A DNA stretch of 35,689 bases, from positions 1 through 35,689 of the forward strand of contig JAQYAI010000158.1 in the NCBI GenBank assembly GCA_029227655.1. Reading direction: 5' to 3'. The translations under genes were made by a program, and so were the position numbers. Shown piece by piece: positions 9,125 through 19,111 of this stretch. Source of the DNA: a bacterium (GTDB lineage: Bacteria > Bacillota > Clostridia > Lachnospirales > Lachnospiraceae). How positions within the stretch are numbered: the first letter of the stretch is position 1; the number at the start of each line of letters is the position of its first letter. A model generated the notes under the pieces. The model did not search any database and was not told the DNA's origin. It saw only the letters and a program-made list of their open reading frames with translations.

Positions 9125-10519
9125 ATGATACGGAAGTTTGTGACAAAATTTATCGGAGATAAAAATTTTTATCGAAAGTTATTGATACTGGTATTTCCGA
9201 TTATTATTCAACAGGGAATTACAAGTTTTGTCAGTCTTTTGGATAATGTTATGGTAGGACGTCTTGGGACGGAATCTATGTCAGGAGTTGCGATTGTGAA
9301 TCAACTCCTTTATGTTTTTAATCTAGCCATTTTTGGTGGAGTTTCAGGGGCATCAATCTATGGTGCCCAGTTTTTTGGAAAAGGAGATCATGATGGGGTA
9401 CGGTCTGCGTTCCGATTCAAGATCATATTCAGTGTGGTCGTGACAATCGTTGCTTCTATGGGGCTCACTGTCTGGAAAGAGCCATTGATCTCTTTGTTTC
9501 TCACAGAGTCTGTGTCGGGCGGGAATATTGCCTACACACTAAGTGAAGCAAAAGATTATTTGAGAATAATGATGTTTGGGATGATTCCGTTTGCTTTTTC
9601 CCAGACTTACGCGAGTACGCTGCGGGAGACCGGTGAGACATTTTCGCCAATGGCCGCAAGCTGTATCGCGATTCTTTTGAACCTGTTACTAAATTATTGC
9701 TTCATTTTTGGAAATTTTGGAATGCCAAGGCTGGGAGTTGTAGGTGCGGCACTCGGAACGATTATTTCCCGATATGTGGAAGCACTGTTCCTGATTGTGC
9801 GGACACAGATTTACAGGAAAAAGTTCATCTTTATACAAAAAGCCTTTCGTTCGTTTTATATCCCGCTGGACATTGTGAAGAAGATTTTCATTACAGGAAG
9901 TCCATTGATTGTAAATGAAATCCTCTGGAGTGTGGGAGTGACTGTGATCAATCAGAGTTACTCTACCAGAGGTCTGATGGTTGTTGCTGCGACCAATATT
10001 ACATCTACGGTATGGAATTTATTCTCTATCGTTATGTTTGCAATGGGAACAGCAGTGTCCATTGTTATTGGACAGCTTCTTGGTGCAGATCGTATTGAGG
10101 AGGCGAAAGATACAGATAATAAGCTTCTGTTCTTTACTGTGGCACTTCATATCATCATTGGAGGAATTATTATTTTAGCTGCCCCATATATTCCGCAGAT
10201 TTATAATGTAGAGCCAGAGGTAAAGGAACTTACGACCAGTCTTTTGCGGGTGGCAGGAGCAGCACTTCCGATACATGCATTTGCACACGTCACCTATTTC
10301 ACATTGCGTTCCGGAGGAAAAACATTTATCACCTTCTTGTTTGACAGTATTTATACGTGGGTCGTTCCGCTGCCAATTGCCTTTTTTTTGTGCAGAATGA
10401 CTGGACTTCCGATCGTAACCATTTATTTCTGTGTACAGTTTATTGATGGAATTAAAGTAATTATTGGGATCATGTTGCTCAAATCAGGAATTTGGGCAAA
10501 ACGTATCGTGGCGGAGTAG
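9125..10519 (+). CDS. MATE family efflux transporter
   Basis: IIIQQGITSFVSLLDNVMVGRLGTESMSGVAIVNQLL is typical of MATE. ATG 9125 follows the GAGGAAAGGAAAG SD better than the ORF-track ATG at 9104. Confidence 0.92.
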   Translation: MIRKFVTKFIGDKNFYRKLLILVFPIIIQQGITSFVSLLDNVMVGRLGTESMSGVAIVNQLLYVFNLAIFGGVSGASIYGAQFFGKGDHDGVRSAFRFKIIFSVVVTIVASMGLTVWKEPLISLFLTESVSGGNIAYTLSEAKDYLRIMMFGMIPFAFSQTYASTLRETGETFSPMAASCIAILLNLLLNYCFIFGNFGMPRLGVVGAALGTIISRYVEALFLIVRTQIYRKKFIFIQKAFRSFYIPLDIVKKIFITGSPLIVNEILWSVGVTVINQSYSTRGLMVVAATNITSTVWNLFSIVMFAMGTAVSIVIGQLLGADRIEEAKDTDNKLLFFTVALHIIIGGIIILAAPYIPQIYNVEPEVKELTTSLLRVAGAALPIHAFAHVTYFTLRSGGKTFITFLFDSIYTWVVPLPIAFFLCRMTGLPIVTIYFCVQFIDGIKVIIGIMLLKSGIWAKRIVAE

Positions 10520-10524
10520 AGAAA

Positions 10525-11463
10525 ATGAAGTTTTATTTGGCACCAATGGAAGGAATTACAGGGTATGTATACCGCAATGCATATCAGAAATATTTCGAGC
10601 CCTTTGATAAATATTTTCTGCCGTTTATATCACCGAATCCGAAGGGGAAATTTGCACCATGGGAGGAAGAAGACCTTCTGCCGGAACATAATCAGAATAT
10701 GTATGCGGTTCCACAGATTCTTACGAATAGGGCAGAAGAGTTTATCAGTACCGCCAAATCGCTAAAGAATTATGGGTATGATGAAGTGAATCTAAATCTT
10801 GGCTGCCCATCAAAAGGTGTGGTGGCGAAATACCGCGGAGCTGGATTTCTGGCAAAAACAGAAGAACTGGATGCATTTCTGGAGAAAATATTTGTACAGT
10901 TGGATATAAAGATTTCGATTAAGACACGTGTCGGAAGATGGGATGCGGATGAGTTCGAAGACTTATTGGAACTGTATAATAAGTACCCATTGGAAGAATT
11001 GATCGTGCATCCGAGGGTACAGCAGGATTACTATGCAAATATTCCCAATTTGAAAGAATTTCAGAGGGCATATGAGAAAAGCAGAAGCCCGGTCTGCTAT
11101 AATGGGAATTTGTTCTCAGAAGAAGACTATGAGAAAATGGTAGAAGATTTCCCAAATCTCACCTGTGTGATGCTTGGACGAGGAATTCTAAGAAATCCAC
11201 GACTGATTGGAAGGATAAAGGGGATGGATGATCCTGGAATTGCGTCATATCGAGGATTTCATGATGATTTGCTGAGTGGTTATCTTAGCACCATTCATGG
11301 CGAAAAGAATGCCATCTGTAAAATGAAGGAAATCTGGGGGCATATGAAACACAGTTTTAAGGTGACAGAAGAGATGCTCCGTCCGATTCGGATGGCGAAT
11401 GATAGAATCACGTATGAAAAAGCAGTAGAGGACTTTTTTAGACAGACAGAATTAAAAGAATGA
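10525..11463 (+). CDS. tRNA-dihydrouridine synthase family protein
   Basis: MKFYLAPMEGITGYVYRNAY, NLNLGCPSKGVVAKYRGAGFL, ISIKTRVGRW, CVMLGRGILRNPRLI. ATG 10525 is the natural N-terminus. The ORF-track start at 10492 overlaps the MATE gene. Confidence 0.93.
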   Translation: MKFYLAPMEGITGYVYRNAYQKYFEPFDKYFLPFISPNPKGKFAPWEEEDLLPEHNQNMYAVPQILTNRAEEFISTAKSLKNYGYDEVNLNLGCPSKGVVAKYRGAGFLAKTEELDAFLEKIFVQLDIKISIKTRVGRWDADEFEDLLELYNKYPLEELIVHPRVQQDYYANIPNLKEFQRAYEKSRSPVCYNGNLFSEEDYEKMVEDFPNLTCVMLGRGILRNPRLIGRIKGMDDPGIASYRGFHDDLLSGYLSTIHGEKNAICKMKEIWGHMKHSFKVTEEMLRPIRMANDRITYEKAVEDFFRQTELKE

Positions 11464-11473
11464 GGGTAGACAA

Positions 11474-12391
11474 ATGAAAAAGTTAAATGCAAAGAGTACA
11501 ATTATGTTATTCCTTACAGCACTGATTTGGGGAATGGCTTTTGTGGCACAAAGTGTGGGCATGGATTATATCGGTCCGTTTACATTCACCTGTATTCGTT
11601 CCATCATCGGAGGATTTGTTCTGATTCCATGTATTTGGTTTCTGAATAAACTAAATGTCAAGGAAAAGGATGCAGAAAAGAAAAAGGTGTCAGCAAAAGA
11701 AAAGAAAATATTGCTGATCGGCGGGATTTGCTGTGGTCTTGCACTCGGGATTGCATCCAATCTTCAGCAATTCGGTGTAAAATATACCACGGTCGGAAAG
11801 GCTGGATTTATCACGGCACTTTATATCGTTCTGGTTCCGATTTGTGGAATTTTTCTCAAAAAGAAAGTAGGGCTTCGGATATGGATCAGTGTGGTCATAG
11901 CCGTGGCAGGACTATATTTACTTTGCATCACAGAAACCTTATCAATTGGAAAGGGAGATTTTCTGGTACTTCTCTGTGCTTTTGTATTTACGGTGCACAT
12001 TTTAGTAATTGATTATTTTTCACCAAAAGTAGTGAACCCGGTCATGCTTTCCTGTATCCAGTTTTTTACCGCAGGAATCATTTCGGCTGTTCCAATGTTG
12101 CTTTTTGAGCATCCGGTTTTCGAAAATATTATTGCAGCGGCAGCACCGCTTCTCTACGCTGGTGTCCTTTCTTCCGGTGTAGCGTATACGCTTCAGATCG
12201 TGGCACAGAAAGATGCAGATCCGACAATCGCCTCTCTGATTTTAAGTCTGGAATCTGTATTCTCGATGTTGGCAGGATGGGTGATTTTGGGACAGGCTCT
12301 TTCTGCAAAAGAACTTGCGGGATGCGCGCTGATGTTTGGGGCAATTATTCTGGCGCAGCTTCCGGACAAAAGTGTTGCAGAGACAAAATAA
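11474..12391 (+). CDS. DMT superfamily (EamA) transporter
   Basis: Two EamA repeats: LFLTALIWGMAFVAQSVGMDYIGPFTFTCIRSIIGG and VLSSGVAYTLQIVAQKDADPTIASLILSLESVFSMLAGWVILGQ. Confidence 0.92.
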   Translation: MKKLNAKSTIMLFLTALIWGMAFVAQSVGMDYIGPFTFTCIRSIIGGFVLIPCIWFLNKLNVKEKDAEKKKVSAKEKKILLIGGICCGLALGIASNLQQFGVKYTTVGKAGFITALYIVLVPICGIFLKKKVGLRIWISVVIAVAGLYLLCITETLSIGKGDFLVLLCAFVFTVHILVIDYFSPKVVNPVMLSCIQFFTAGIISAVPMLLFEHPVFENIIAAAAPLLYAGVLSSGVAYTLQIVAQKDADPTIASLILSLESVFSMLAGWVILGQALSAKELAGCALMFGAIILAQLPDKSVAETK

Positions 12392-12404
12392 ATTATCTTC
12401 CCTT

Positions 12405-12432
12405 TTGACAAGTGATATGGTATACTTAAATA
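12405..12432 (+). promoter_or_regulatory. Candidate sigma-A promoter for the pyrH block
   Basis: TTGACA at 12405-12410, then 16 nt, then TAAATA (12427-12432), about 50 nt before pyrH. Confidence 0.55.
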
Positions 12433-12479
12433 TAGGTATGCGAAAGTATCTTAAAAAGAAGAAACAGGAGCAAAGACAA

Positions 12480-13175
12480 ATGAAAAGAGTACTTTTAAAA
12501 TTAAGTGGAGAAGCCCTTGCAGGTGATAAAAAGACAGGATTTGATGAAGCCACATGTATCGGCGTTGCAAATCAGGTAAAGCAGCTTGTTGATCAGGGAA
12601 TACAGGTTGCAATCGTAACTGGCGGTGGAAATTTCTGGCGCGGAAGAACGAGTGAGACGATTGATCGCACAAAAGCGGATCAGATCGGTATGCTGGCAAC
12701 GGTAATGAATTGTATTTATGTGTCGGATATTTTCCGCCATGTAGGAATGAAGACAGAAGTATTTACTCCATTTGTATGTGGTGCTTTTACATCATTATTT
12801 TCAAAAGATGTTGCAATAGAAGCAATGAATCAGGGAAAAGTAGTATTTTTTGCAGGCGGAACAGGTCACCCATATTTTTCCACAGATACTGGTGCAGTTC
12901 TTCGTGCAATTGAGATTGAAGCAGATGCAATGCTCTTGGCAAAAGCAATCGATGGAATTTATGACAGTGATCCAAAGCTCAACCCTGAAGCGAAGAAATA
13001 CGATGAAATTTCAATTCAGGAAATGCTTGATAAGAAACTTATGGCTGTTGACCTTACAGCGACGATTATGTGTCTTGAAAATAAGATGCCGATGCTTGTA
13101 TTTGGATTAAATGAAGAGAATAGTATTGTTGAGACTATGAGCGGAAACTTTAACGGAACAAAAGTGACCGTGTAA
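12480..13175 (+). CDS. pyrH: UMP kinase
   Basis: MKRVLLKLSGEALAGDKKTGFD, VTGGGNFWRG, FAGGTGHPYFSTDTGAVLRAIEIEADAMLLAK. ATG 12480 with SD ACAGGAG. The ORF-track 5' extension to 12336 lies in upstream gene and promoter sequence. Confidence 0.97.
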   Translation: MKRVLLKLSGEALAGDKKTGFDEATCIGVANQVKQLVDQGIQVAIVTGGGNFWRGRTSETIDRTKADQIGMLATVMNCIYVSDIFRHVGMKTEVFTPFVCGAFTSLFSKDVAIEAMNQGKVVFFAGGTGHPYFSTDTGAVLRAIEIEADAMLLAKAIDGIYDSDPKLNPEAKKYDEISIQEMLDKKLMAVDLTATIMCLENKMPMLVFGLNEENSIVETMSGNFNGTKVTV

Positions 13176-13204
13176 GAACGCTGATATATTAGGAGGAAGA
13201 ATTT

Positions 13205-13756
13205 ATGAATGAAAGATTAAAAGTTTACGATGACAAGATGCAGAAAACATTGAAAAGTTTAGATAGTGAACTTGGAACAATTCGTGCAGGACGTGCTAAT
13301 CCAAAGGTTCTTGACAGAATTATGGTTGATTACTATGGATCACCAACTCCACTTCAGCAGGTTGGGAATATTTCCGTTCCAGAACCTCGTCTGATTCAGA
13401 TTCAGCCATGGGAAAAGAAAATGATCAGAGAAATTGAAAAAGCAATTCAGATGTCTGATCTTGGAATCAATCCGACAAATGATGGTTCCGTAATCCGTCT
13501 TGTATTCCCGGAACTTACAGAAGAACGAAGAAAAGAGCTTGCGAAGGATGTTAAGAAAAAAGGAGAAGCTGCAAAGGTAGCTGTTCGTAACATTCGTCGT
13601 GATGGAAATGATGTATTCAAGAAATTAAAAGGTTCAGAAGTATCAGAAGATGAAATCAAGGATTTAGAAGAAGAACTTCAGAAACTTACAGATAAATACA
13701 TCAAAGAAATTGATAAAGCTGTAGAAGTAAAATCAAAAGAAGTTATGACTGTATAA
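13205..13756 (+). CDS. frr: Ribosome recycling factor
   Basis: [57 protein letters not shown]. Confidence 0.98.
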   Translation: MNERLKVYDDKMQKTLKSLDSELGTIRAGRANPKVLDRIMVDYYGSPTPLQQVGNISVPEPRLIQIQPWEKKMIREIEKAIQMSDLGINPTNDGSVIRLVFPELTEERRKELAKDVKKKGEAAKVAVRNIRRDGNDVFKKLKGSEVSEDEIKDLEEELQKLTDKYIKEIDKAVEVKSKEVMTV

Positions 13757-13800
13757 TTAAGAAGAGGTGGAGGGGCAGCGAATCTTGCCCCTCTTAATTA
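13754..13800 (+). other. Bulged hairpin between frr and uppS
   Basis: Outer arms TAATTAAG (13754-13761) / CTTAATTA (13793-13800), inner arms AGGGGCA (13771-13777) / TGCCCCT (13786-13792), and an asymmetric 9-nt 5' bulge. No U-tract follows. Confidence 0.55.
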
Positions 13801-13820
13801 TTTAGTCGGAAGGGATGTTT

Positions 13821-14528
13821 ATGAAAATACCACAACATATAGCAATTATTCTGGATGGAAATGGTCGTTGGGCAAAAGCAAAAGGTATGCCAAGAAATTA
13901 TGGGCATACACAGGGCAGTAAAAATGTGGAAGTGATTTGTGAAGAAGCAGCTAAAATGGGAGTCAAATATCTTACTGTTTATGCTTTTTCTACAGAAAAC
14001 TGGAAACGCCCTGAGAGTGAAGTGAGCGCGCTGATGACGATTCTGCGTAATTATATGAAAACTTGTATCAAAACTGCGCAGAAGAATCGAATGAAAGTCA
14101 GAGTTCTTGGGGATTTGAATGGACTGGATGATGATATTCGCAAAAGAATTCTGGAACTTGAGGAAGCAACAAAGAATAATGACGGACTGAATTTTCAAAT
14201 CGCTATCAATTATGGAAGCCGTGATGAGATGGTGCGTGCGATGAAGAAAATGGCTGCGGACATAAAAGATGGAAAGATGGATGTGGATGATATTTCGGAA
14301 AGTACATTTGAGACTTATCTGGATACGCATGGAATACCTGATCCTGATCTTATGATTCGTACCAGTGGAGAACTCCGGCTTTCGAATTATTTATTGTGGC
14401 AGCTCGCCTACTCGGAATTCTATTTTACAGATGTCCCATGGCCTGATTTTACAAAAAAGGAATTGGAAAAAGCAATTGAACAATATAATAATAGAGATAG
14501 ACGCTATGGGAAGATCAAGGAGGAATAA
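13821..14528 (+). CDS. uppS: Isoprenyl (undecaprenyl) diphosphate synthase
   Basis: HIAIILDGNGRWAKAKGMPRNYGHTQGSKNVE, TVYAFSTENWKRP, DPDLMIRTSGELRLSNYLLWQLAYSEFYF. ATG 13821 is better spaced from SD GGAAGGG than 13815. Confidence 0.97.
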   Translation: MKIPQHIAIILDGNGRWAKAKGMPRNYGHTQGSKNVEVICEEAAKMGVKYLTVYAFSTENWKRPESEVSALMTILRNYMKTCIKTAQKNRMKVRVLGDLNGLDDDIRKRILELEEATKNNDGLNFQIAINYGSRDEMVRAMKKMAADIKDGKMDVDDISESTFETYLDTHGIPDPDLMIRTSGELRLSNYLLWQLAYSEFYFTDVPWPDFTKKELEKAIEQYNNRDRRYGKIKEE

Positions 14529-14530
14529 GA

Positions 14531-15328
14531 ATGTTTAAAACAAGATTAATCAGCGGAATTGTTCTGGTCATCATTGCTCTCGTAACGATCATTTCCGGAG
14601 GTCCGATTCTATTTGGAACATTAATGCTGATCAGCCTGATTGGCCTGAATGAATTATATAAAGTTGTAAAAATTGACAAAACAATGTTAGGTTTTTCCGG
14701 ATATGTGGCAACAATAATATATTATCTGCTTTTATTTTTTGAAGTAAAATATGATCATATGCTGTTTGTAATTGCAGTCCTGATCGCTATGATGGCGATC
14801 TATGTTTTCACATTTCCAAAATATGTTTCGGAACAGGCAGTAACAGGATTCTTCGGTGTGTTTTATGTATCGGTCATGTTATCGTTCATTTATCATACCC
14901 GTGTGATGGAAGAAGGCTTGTTTCTTGTAGCACTGGTATTCCTCTGTTCATGGGGATGTGATACCTGTGCATACTGTGTGGGTGTACTGATTGGAAAGCA
15001 TAAAATGGCGCCAAAGCTCAGTCCCAAGAAATCTGTGGAAGGAGCGATTGGTGGTCTTGCGGGCGCAGCACTTCTCGGTATGCTTTATGCACTTGCAATC
15101 AATCGATGGGGAGGTGCATCCGCTTCGCCAGCCAGCTATGCACTTATTTGTTTCGTCGGTGGAATGATTTCTATGGTGGGAGATCTGGCAGCATCGGCAA
15201 TTAAGAGAAATCATGAAATCAAAGACTACGGAACACTGATTCCTGGACACGGAGGTATTTTGGACAGATTTGACAGTGTGATCTTTACAGCACCTGTGAT
15301 CTATTATCTGGCAACGTCCCTTATGTAA
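14531..15328 (+). CDS. cdsA: Phosphatidate cytidylyltransferase
   Basis: Polytopic. Signature LSPKKSVEGAIGG...GDLAASAIKRNHEIKDYGTLIPGHGGILDRFDS. Confidence 0.96.
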   Translation: MFKTRLISGIVLVIIALVTIISGGPILFGTLMLISLIGLNELYKVVKIDKTMLGFSGYVATIIYYLLLFFEVKYDHMLFVIAVLIAMMAIYVFTFPKYVSEQAVTGFFGVFYVSVMLSFIYHTRVMEEGLFLVALVFLCSWGCDTCAYCVGVLIGKHKMAPKLSPKKSVEGAIGGLAGAALLGMLYALAINRWGGASASPASYALICFVGGMISMVGDLAASAIKRNHEIKDYGTLIPGHGGILDRFDSVIFTAPVIYYLATSLM

Positions 15329-15338
15329 TGGAGGTTTA

Positions 15339-16484
15339 ATGATGAAGAAAATCGCAATCCTTGGGTCTACAGGTTCGATAGGAACACAGACTTTGGAAAT
15401 TGTAAGAGAAAACAAAGATATTGAAGTACTTGGACTGGCAGCAGGAAATAATATTACATTATTAGAAAACCAGATCCGTGAATTTAATCCTGTGAAGGTC
15501 GCTGTATGGGATGAAAAGAAGGCACTTCAGTTAAAGCAGAATATTGCAGATCTTAATGTGGAAGTTCTGACCGGGATGGGTGGACTTCTTGAAATTGCAG
15601 CGATGGATGGAACGGAAATCCTTGTGACAGCTATTGTAGGAATGATCGGAATCCGGCCAACGATTGCTGCCATCAGAGCAGGAAAAGACATTGCGCTTGC
15701 AAATAAAGAAACGCTTGTCACAGCAGGACATATTATTATGCCGCTTGCAAAAGAATGCGGTGTGAAAATTCTTCCAGTAGATAGTGAACACAGTGCTATT
15801 TTCCAGTCCCTTGCCGGCAGCAGACATGGGGAAATACATAAACTTCTTCTCACTGCTTCTGGTGGACCATTTCGTGGAAAAAAAGAAGAAGATTTATTGA
15901 ACATCCGTGTGGAAGATGCACTTAAGCATCCAAACTGGACAATGGGACAGAAGATTACCATAGATTCGTCTACCTTGGTGAATAAAGGACTTGAAGTCAT
16001 GGAAGCAAGATGGCTGTTTAATGTAGATATTGATGATATACAGGTAGTCGTACAGCCACAGAGCATTATTCATTCAATGGTAGAATTTGTAGATGGAGCA
16101 GTCATAGCACAGCTTGGGACACCAGATATGAAGCTTCCGATTCAATATGCCCTTTATTATCCAGAAAGGAGATTTCTTCCAGGAGACAGACTGGACTTCT
16201 GGAAAATCAGACAAATTGATTTTGAAGAGCCAGATATGGATACCTTCTATGGACTGAAGCTTGCATATGAAGCAGGCAGAACCGGAGGAACACTTCCAAC
16301 AGTCTTCAATGCGGCGAATGAACTTGCGGTGAGCCAGTTCCTAAAACGCGAAATCAAATATTTGGAAATTATTGAAATTATTGAGGATTGTATGAGAGCA
16401 CATAAGGTGATTGAAAGTCCTACAGTAGAACAGATTCTCGATACAGAGGCGGCGACTTATGAAAGAATTCTTAGCAGGAGGTAG
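15339..16484 (+). CDS. dxr: 1-deoxy-D-xylulose-5-phosphate reductoisomerase
   Basis: MKKIAILGSTGSIGTQTLEIVRENKD, GKDIALANKETLVTAG, PVDSEHSAIFQSL. Start could be 15339 or 15342 (tandem ATG). Confidence 0.97.
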   Translation: MMKKIAILGSTGSIGTQTLEIVRENKDIEVLGLAAGNNITLLENQIREFNPVKVAVWDEKKALQLKQNIADLNVEVLTGMGGLLEIAAMDGTEILVTAIVGMIGIRPTIAAIRAGKDIALANKETLVTAGHIIMPLAKECGVKILPVDSEHSAIFQSLAGSRHGEIHKLLLTASGGPFRGKKEEDLLNIRVEDALKHPNWTMGQKITIDSSTLVNKGLEVMEARWLFNVDIDDIQVVVQPQSIIHSMVEFVDGAVIAQLGTPDMKLPIQYALYYPERRFLPGDRLDFWKIRQIDFEEPDMDTFYGLKLAYEAGRTGGTLPTVFNAANELAVSQFLKREIKYLEIIEIIEDCMRAHKVIESPTVEQILDTEAATYERILSRR

Positions 16485-16487
16485 CAG

Positions 16488-17519
16488 ATGGGAATCGTAA
16501 TAGCGATTTTATTATTTGGTTTTATTGTGTTTTTTCATGAGCTGGGACATTTTCTTCTCGCAAGAAAAAATGGAATCCGGGTTGATGAATTCTGGATAGG
16601 AATGGGACCGACTTTAGTGCATAAGAAAATAGGAGAGACAGATTACTGTTTGAAATTATTTCCAATTGGAGGAGCCTGCATGATGGGGGAAGATGATGCA
16701 GATGATTTTTCAGAAGGAAGTTTTAACAGTAAATCTCCTCTTCAGCGAATTTCAGTGATTGCAGCTGGACCAGTATTTAATTTTATTCTTGCTTTTATTT
16801 GTGGATTCATTTTCATTTGCTGTGTGGGGATTGACAAACCGGTAATCAGCGGTGTTGCAGAAGATATGCCTGCCATGGAGGTAGGACTTCAGGCTGGAGA
16901 TAAGATTGTCGAGATTAATGGAAAGAATATTCATATTTTCCGTGAAATTTCTTTATTAAATATCATTCATCCTGGTGAAAGGATGGAAATTACTTATGAG
17001 AGGGCAGGCATAAGAAATACCGTGAGTCTTACTCCTGTTTATGATGAAGAATCCGGAGCTTATATGATGGGAGTTTATAGTAATGGGTATGAAAAAGGCT
17101 CTGTCGGAGAAATTATTCTTTACAGTATTTATGAGATTGAATATTGGATTGAAATGACTTTGGATAGTCTGAAAATGCTGTTCACAAGACAGATCGGTAT
17201 GGATCAGCTTTCTGGACCAGTCGGTGTAGTGAATGCAGTAGATCAGACTTATCAAGTCAGCAAATCAGGAGGGATATACCTTGTGTTTCTCAACATGATT
17301 CGTATGGCAGTTCTTTTGTCGGCGAATCTTGGAGTCATGAATCTTCTTCCCATTCCAGCACTTGATGGTGGGAGATTGTTGTTCTTAGTGATAGAACTGG
17401 TTCGCGGAAAACGAGTTCCGCCAGAAAAAGAAGGATATGTTCATATGATTGGTATGATGTTTCTTCTTATACTTATGGCATTCGTTGTGTTCAATGATCT
17501 TAAAAGAATATTTATGTAA
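16488..17519 (+). CDS. rseP: RIP metalloprotease RseP (site-2 protease)
   Basis: FGFIVFFHELGHFLLARKNGIRVDEF (HExxH), PDZ segment AMEVGLQAGDKIVEINGKNI, MNLLPIPALDGGRLLFLVIE. Confidence 0.96.
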   Translation: MGIVIAILLFGFIVFFHELGHFLLARKNGIRVDEFWIGMGPTLVHKKIGETDYCLKLFPIGGACMMGEDDADDFSEGSFNSKSPLQRISVIAAGPVFNFILAFICGFIFICCVGIDKPVISGVAEDMPAMEVGLQAGDKIVEINGKNIHIFREISLLNIIHPGERMEITYERAGIRNTVSLTPVYDEESGAYMMGVYSNGYEKGSVGEIILYSIYEIEYWIEMTLDSLKMLFTRQIGMDQLSGPVGVVNAVDQTYQVSKSGGIYLVFLNMIRMAVLLSANLGVMNLLPIPALDGGRLLFLVIELVRGKRVPPEKEGYVHMIGMMFLLILMAFVVFNDLKRIFM

Positions 17520-17537
17520 AAGGAGAGTGTTATTCAT

Positions 17538-18041
17538 ATGCGGGAACGATTAACAGAAAGTGATGTAAGAAAAATTGAAGAAGAAATAGAACATCGCAAA
17601 CTGGTTGTTCGCAAGGAAGCAATCGAGGCAGTAAAAGAAGCGAGAGCACATGGTGATTTAAGTGAAAATTTTGAATACCATGCAGCGAAAAAAGACAAAA
17701 ATAGAAATGAAAGCCGTATCCGTTATCTGGAAAGAATGCTGAAAACAGCGGAAATCGTATCCGATAAATCTGAAGATGGAGTAGTTGGAATTAATAATCG
17801 TGTAACAGTTTATTTTCCGGATGAAGATGAAGAAGAAACTTTTAAAATTGTAACATCAATCAGAGGTAATTCTCTCACAGGATATATCAGCACAGAATCA
17901 CCAGTAGGAAAAGCGATTTTTGGACACCGTGTTGGTGAAACAGTAAAAGTTGAAGTGAATGAGAATTTTTCATATGATGTAGAAATACGTAAAATTGTGG
18001 ATAGCACAGATGATGAAAATGATGCTATCAGAGGATTTTAA
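17538..18041 (+). CDS. greA: Transcription elongation factor GreA
   Basis: 167 aa. IEAVKEARAHGDLSENFEYHAAKKDKNRNESRIRYLERML, and the C-terminal SPVGKAIFGHRVGETVKVEV. Confidence 0.95.
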   Translation: MRERLTESDVRKIEEEIEHRKLVVRKEAIEAVKEARAHGDLSENFEYHAAKKDKNRNESRIRYLERMLKTAEIVSDKSEDGVVGINNRVTVYFPDEDEEETFKIVTSIRGNSLTGYISTESPVGKAIFGHRVGETVKVEVNENFSYDVEIRKIVDSTDDENDAIRGF

Positions 18042-18069
18042 AGGTGAAAGGCATAAGGAGGAAGAAAAA

Positions 18070-19059
18070 ATGGATAAAAAGAGAAAAGTGATTTTGGATG
18101 TTGATACAGGTTCTGATGATGCTCTTGCTATTATGGCCACAATCTTATCACCAGAATTTGATATTGTAGGCATCTGTACAGTGAATGGAAATCTTCCTGT
18201 ACCAAATACGACTGAGAATACGCTTCGTGTGGTAGAACTTATGGGAAGACCAGACATTCCAGTTGTCCGTGGATGTGCAACACCATTGGTTGCAACACTG
18301 GATCCTCTGCGTAAAATGCGTCAGCGTTCTAATGATGGTGTGACAGAAAGTGGAGAAGAAGTTACATACCATTCAGACTATTTACCATTGCCACCGGCAA
18401 CGCTGAAACCTGTGGAAGGAACAAATGCGGTAAGCTGGTATATAGATACTCTGATGCATGCCAAAGAAAAGATTACACTTATCATGGTAGGTCCTCTTAC
18501 GAACTTTGCGTGTGCCTATCGTGCAGAACCGGAAATTATTAACCATGTAGAAGAAATTGTTATCATGAGTGGTGGACATGATCAGCGCAACTCAACAGCT
18601 GCGTCAGAATACAATGTATTTATTGATCCGGAGGCAACAGCAATTGTATTGAACTGTGGAGCCAAGATTACAATGATGCCTTTGGATGCAACACACAAAG
18701 CGAACATGAGACCATGTCATGTAGAATTATTCCGTTCATGGGGAAACGCGGTAGGCAATTTTGTTGCAGATGAAATTGAGGCCCGCTTGAAAGCATACAA
18801 TACAATGCAGCCACTTCATGAACCAGACATTGCACCAATTCATGATGCACTTTGTGTATTATATTTACTGGATCCATCTGTCATCACAAAAATAAAGCAT
18901 ATGCGCTGCGATGTTGTATGTGGTGGAATTGCTGATGGACAAACACTGTTTGATACAAGACATTTTAACGATGCGCCAAAAAATGTATATGTATGCCTTG
19001 ATACAGACGAAGAAAAATTTGCAAAAATGCTGATTGATATTCTTTCAAGAGCAAAATAA
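18070..19059 (+). CDS. Inosine/uridine-preferring nucleoside hydrolase family
   Basis: MDKKRKVILDVDTGSDDALAIMATILSPEFDIVGICTVNGN (DxDxGxDDA). ATG 18070 follows AAGGAGGAAG. The ORF-track start at 17995 overlaps greA. Confidence 0.95.
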   Translation: MDKKRKVILDVDTGSDDALAIMATILSPEFDIVGICTVNGNLPVPNTTENTLRVVELMGRPDIPVVRGCATPLVATLDPLRKMRQRSNDGVTESGEEVTYHSDYLPLPPATLKPVEGTNAVSWYIDTLMHAKEKITLIMVGPLTNFACAYRAEPEIINHVEEIVIMSGGHDQRNSTAASEYNVFIDPEATAIVLNCGAKITMMPLDATHKANMRPCHVELFRSWGNAVGNFVADEIEARLKAYNTMQPLHEPDIAPIHDALCVLYLLDPSVITKIKHMRCDVVCGGIADGQTLFDTRHFNDAPKNVYVCLDTDEEKFAKMLIDILSRAK

Positions 19060-19070
19060 TATAACACAAA

Positions 19071-19103
19071 ACGCCCTGTCAATTTTCTTTTATGACAGGG
19101 CGT
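19071..19103. terminator. Bidirectional intrinsic terminator between convergent genes
   Basis: 11-bp perfect stem ACGCCCTGTCA (19071-19081) / TGACAGGGCGT (19093-19103), between the stops of a + gene and a - gene. Confidence 0.85.
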
Positions 19104-19111
19104 GTATTCTT

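Noticed and set aside
12336-12479. N-terminal extension of pyrH
   Set aside because: Overlaps the EamA gene end and the promoter. UMP kinase starts naturally at MKRVLLKLSGEAL (12480).
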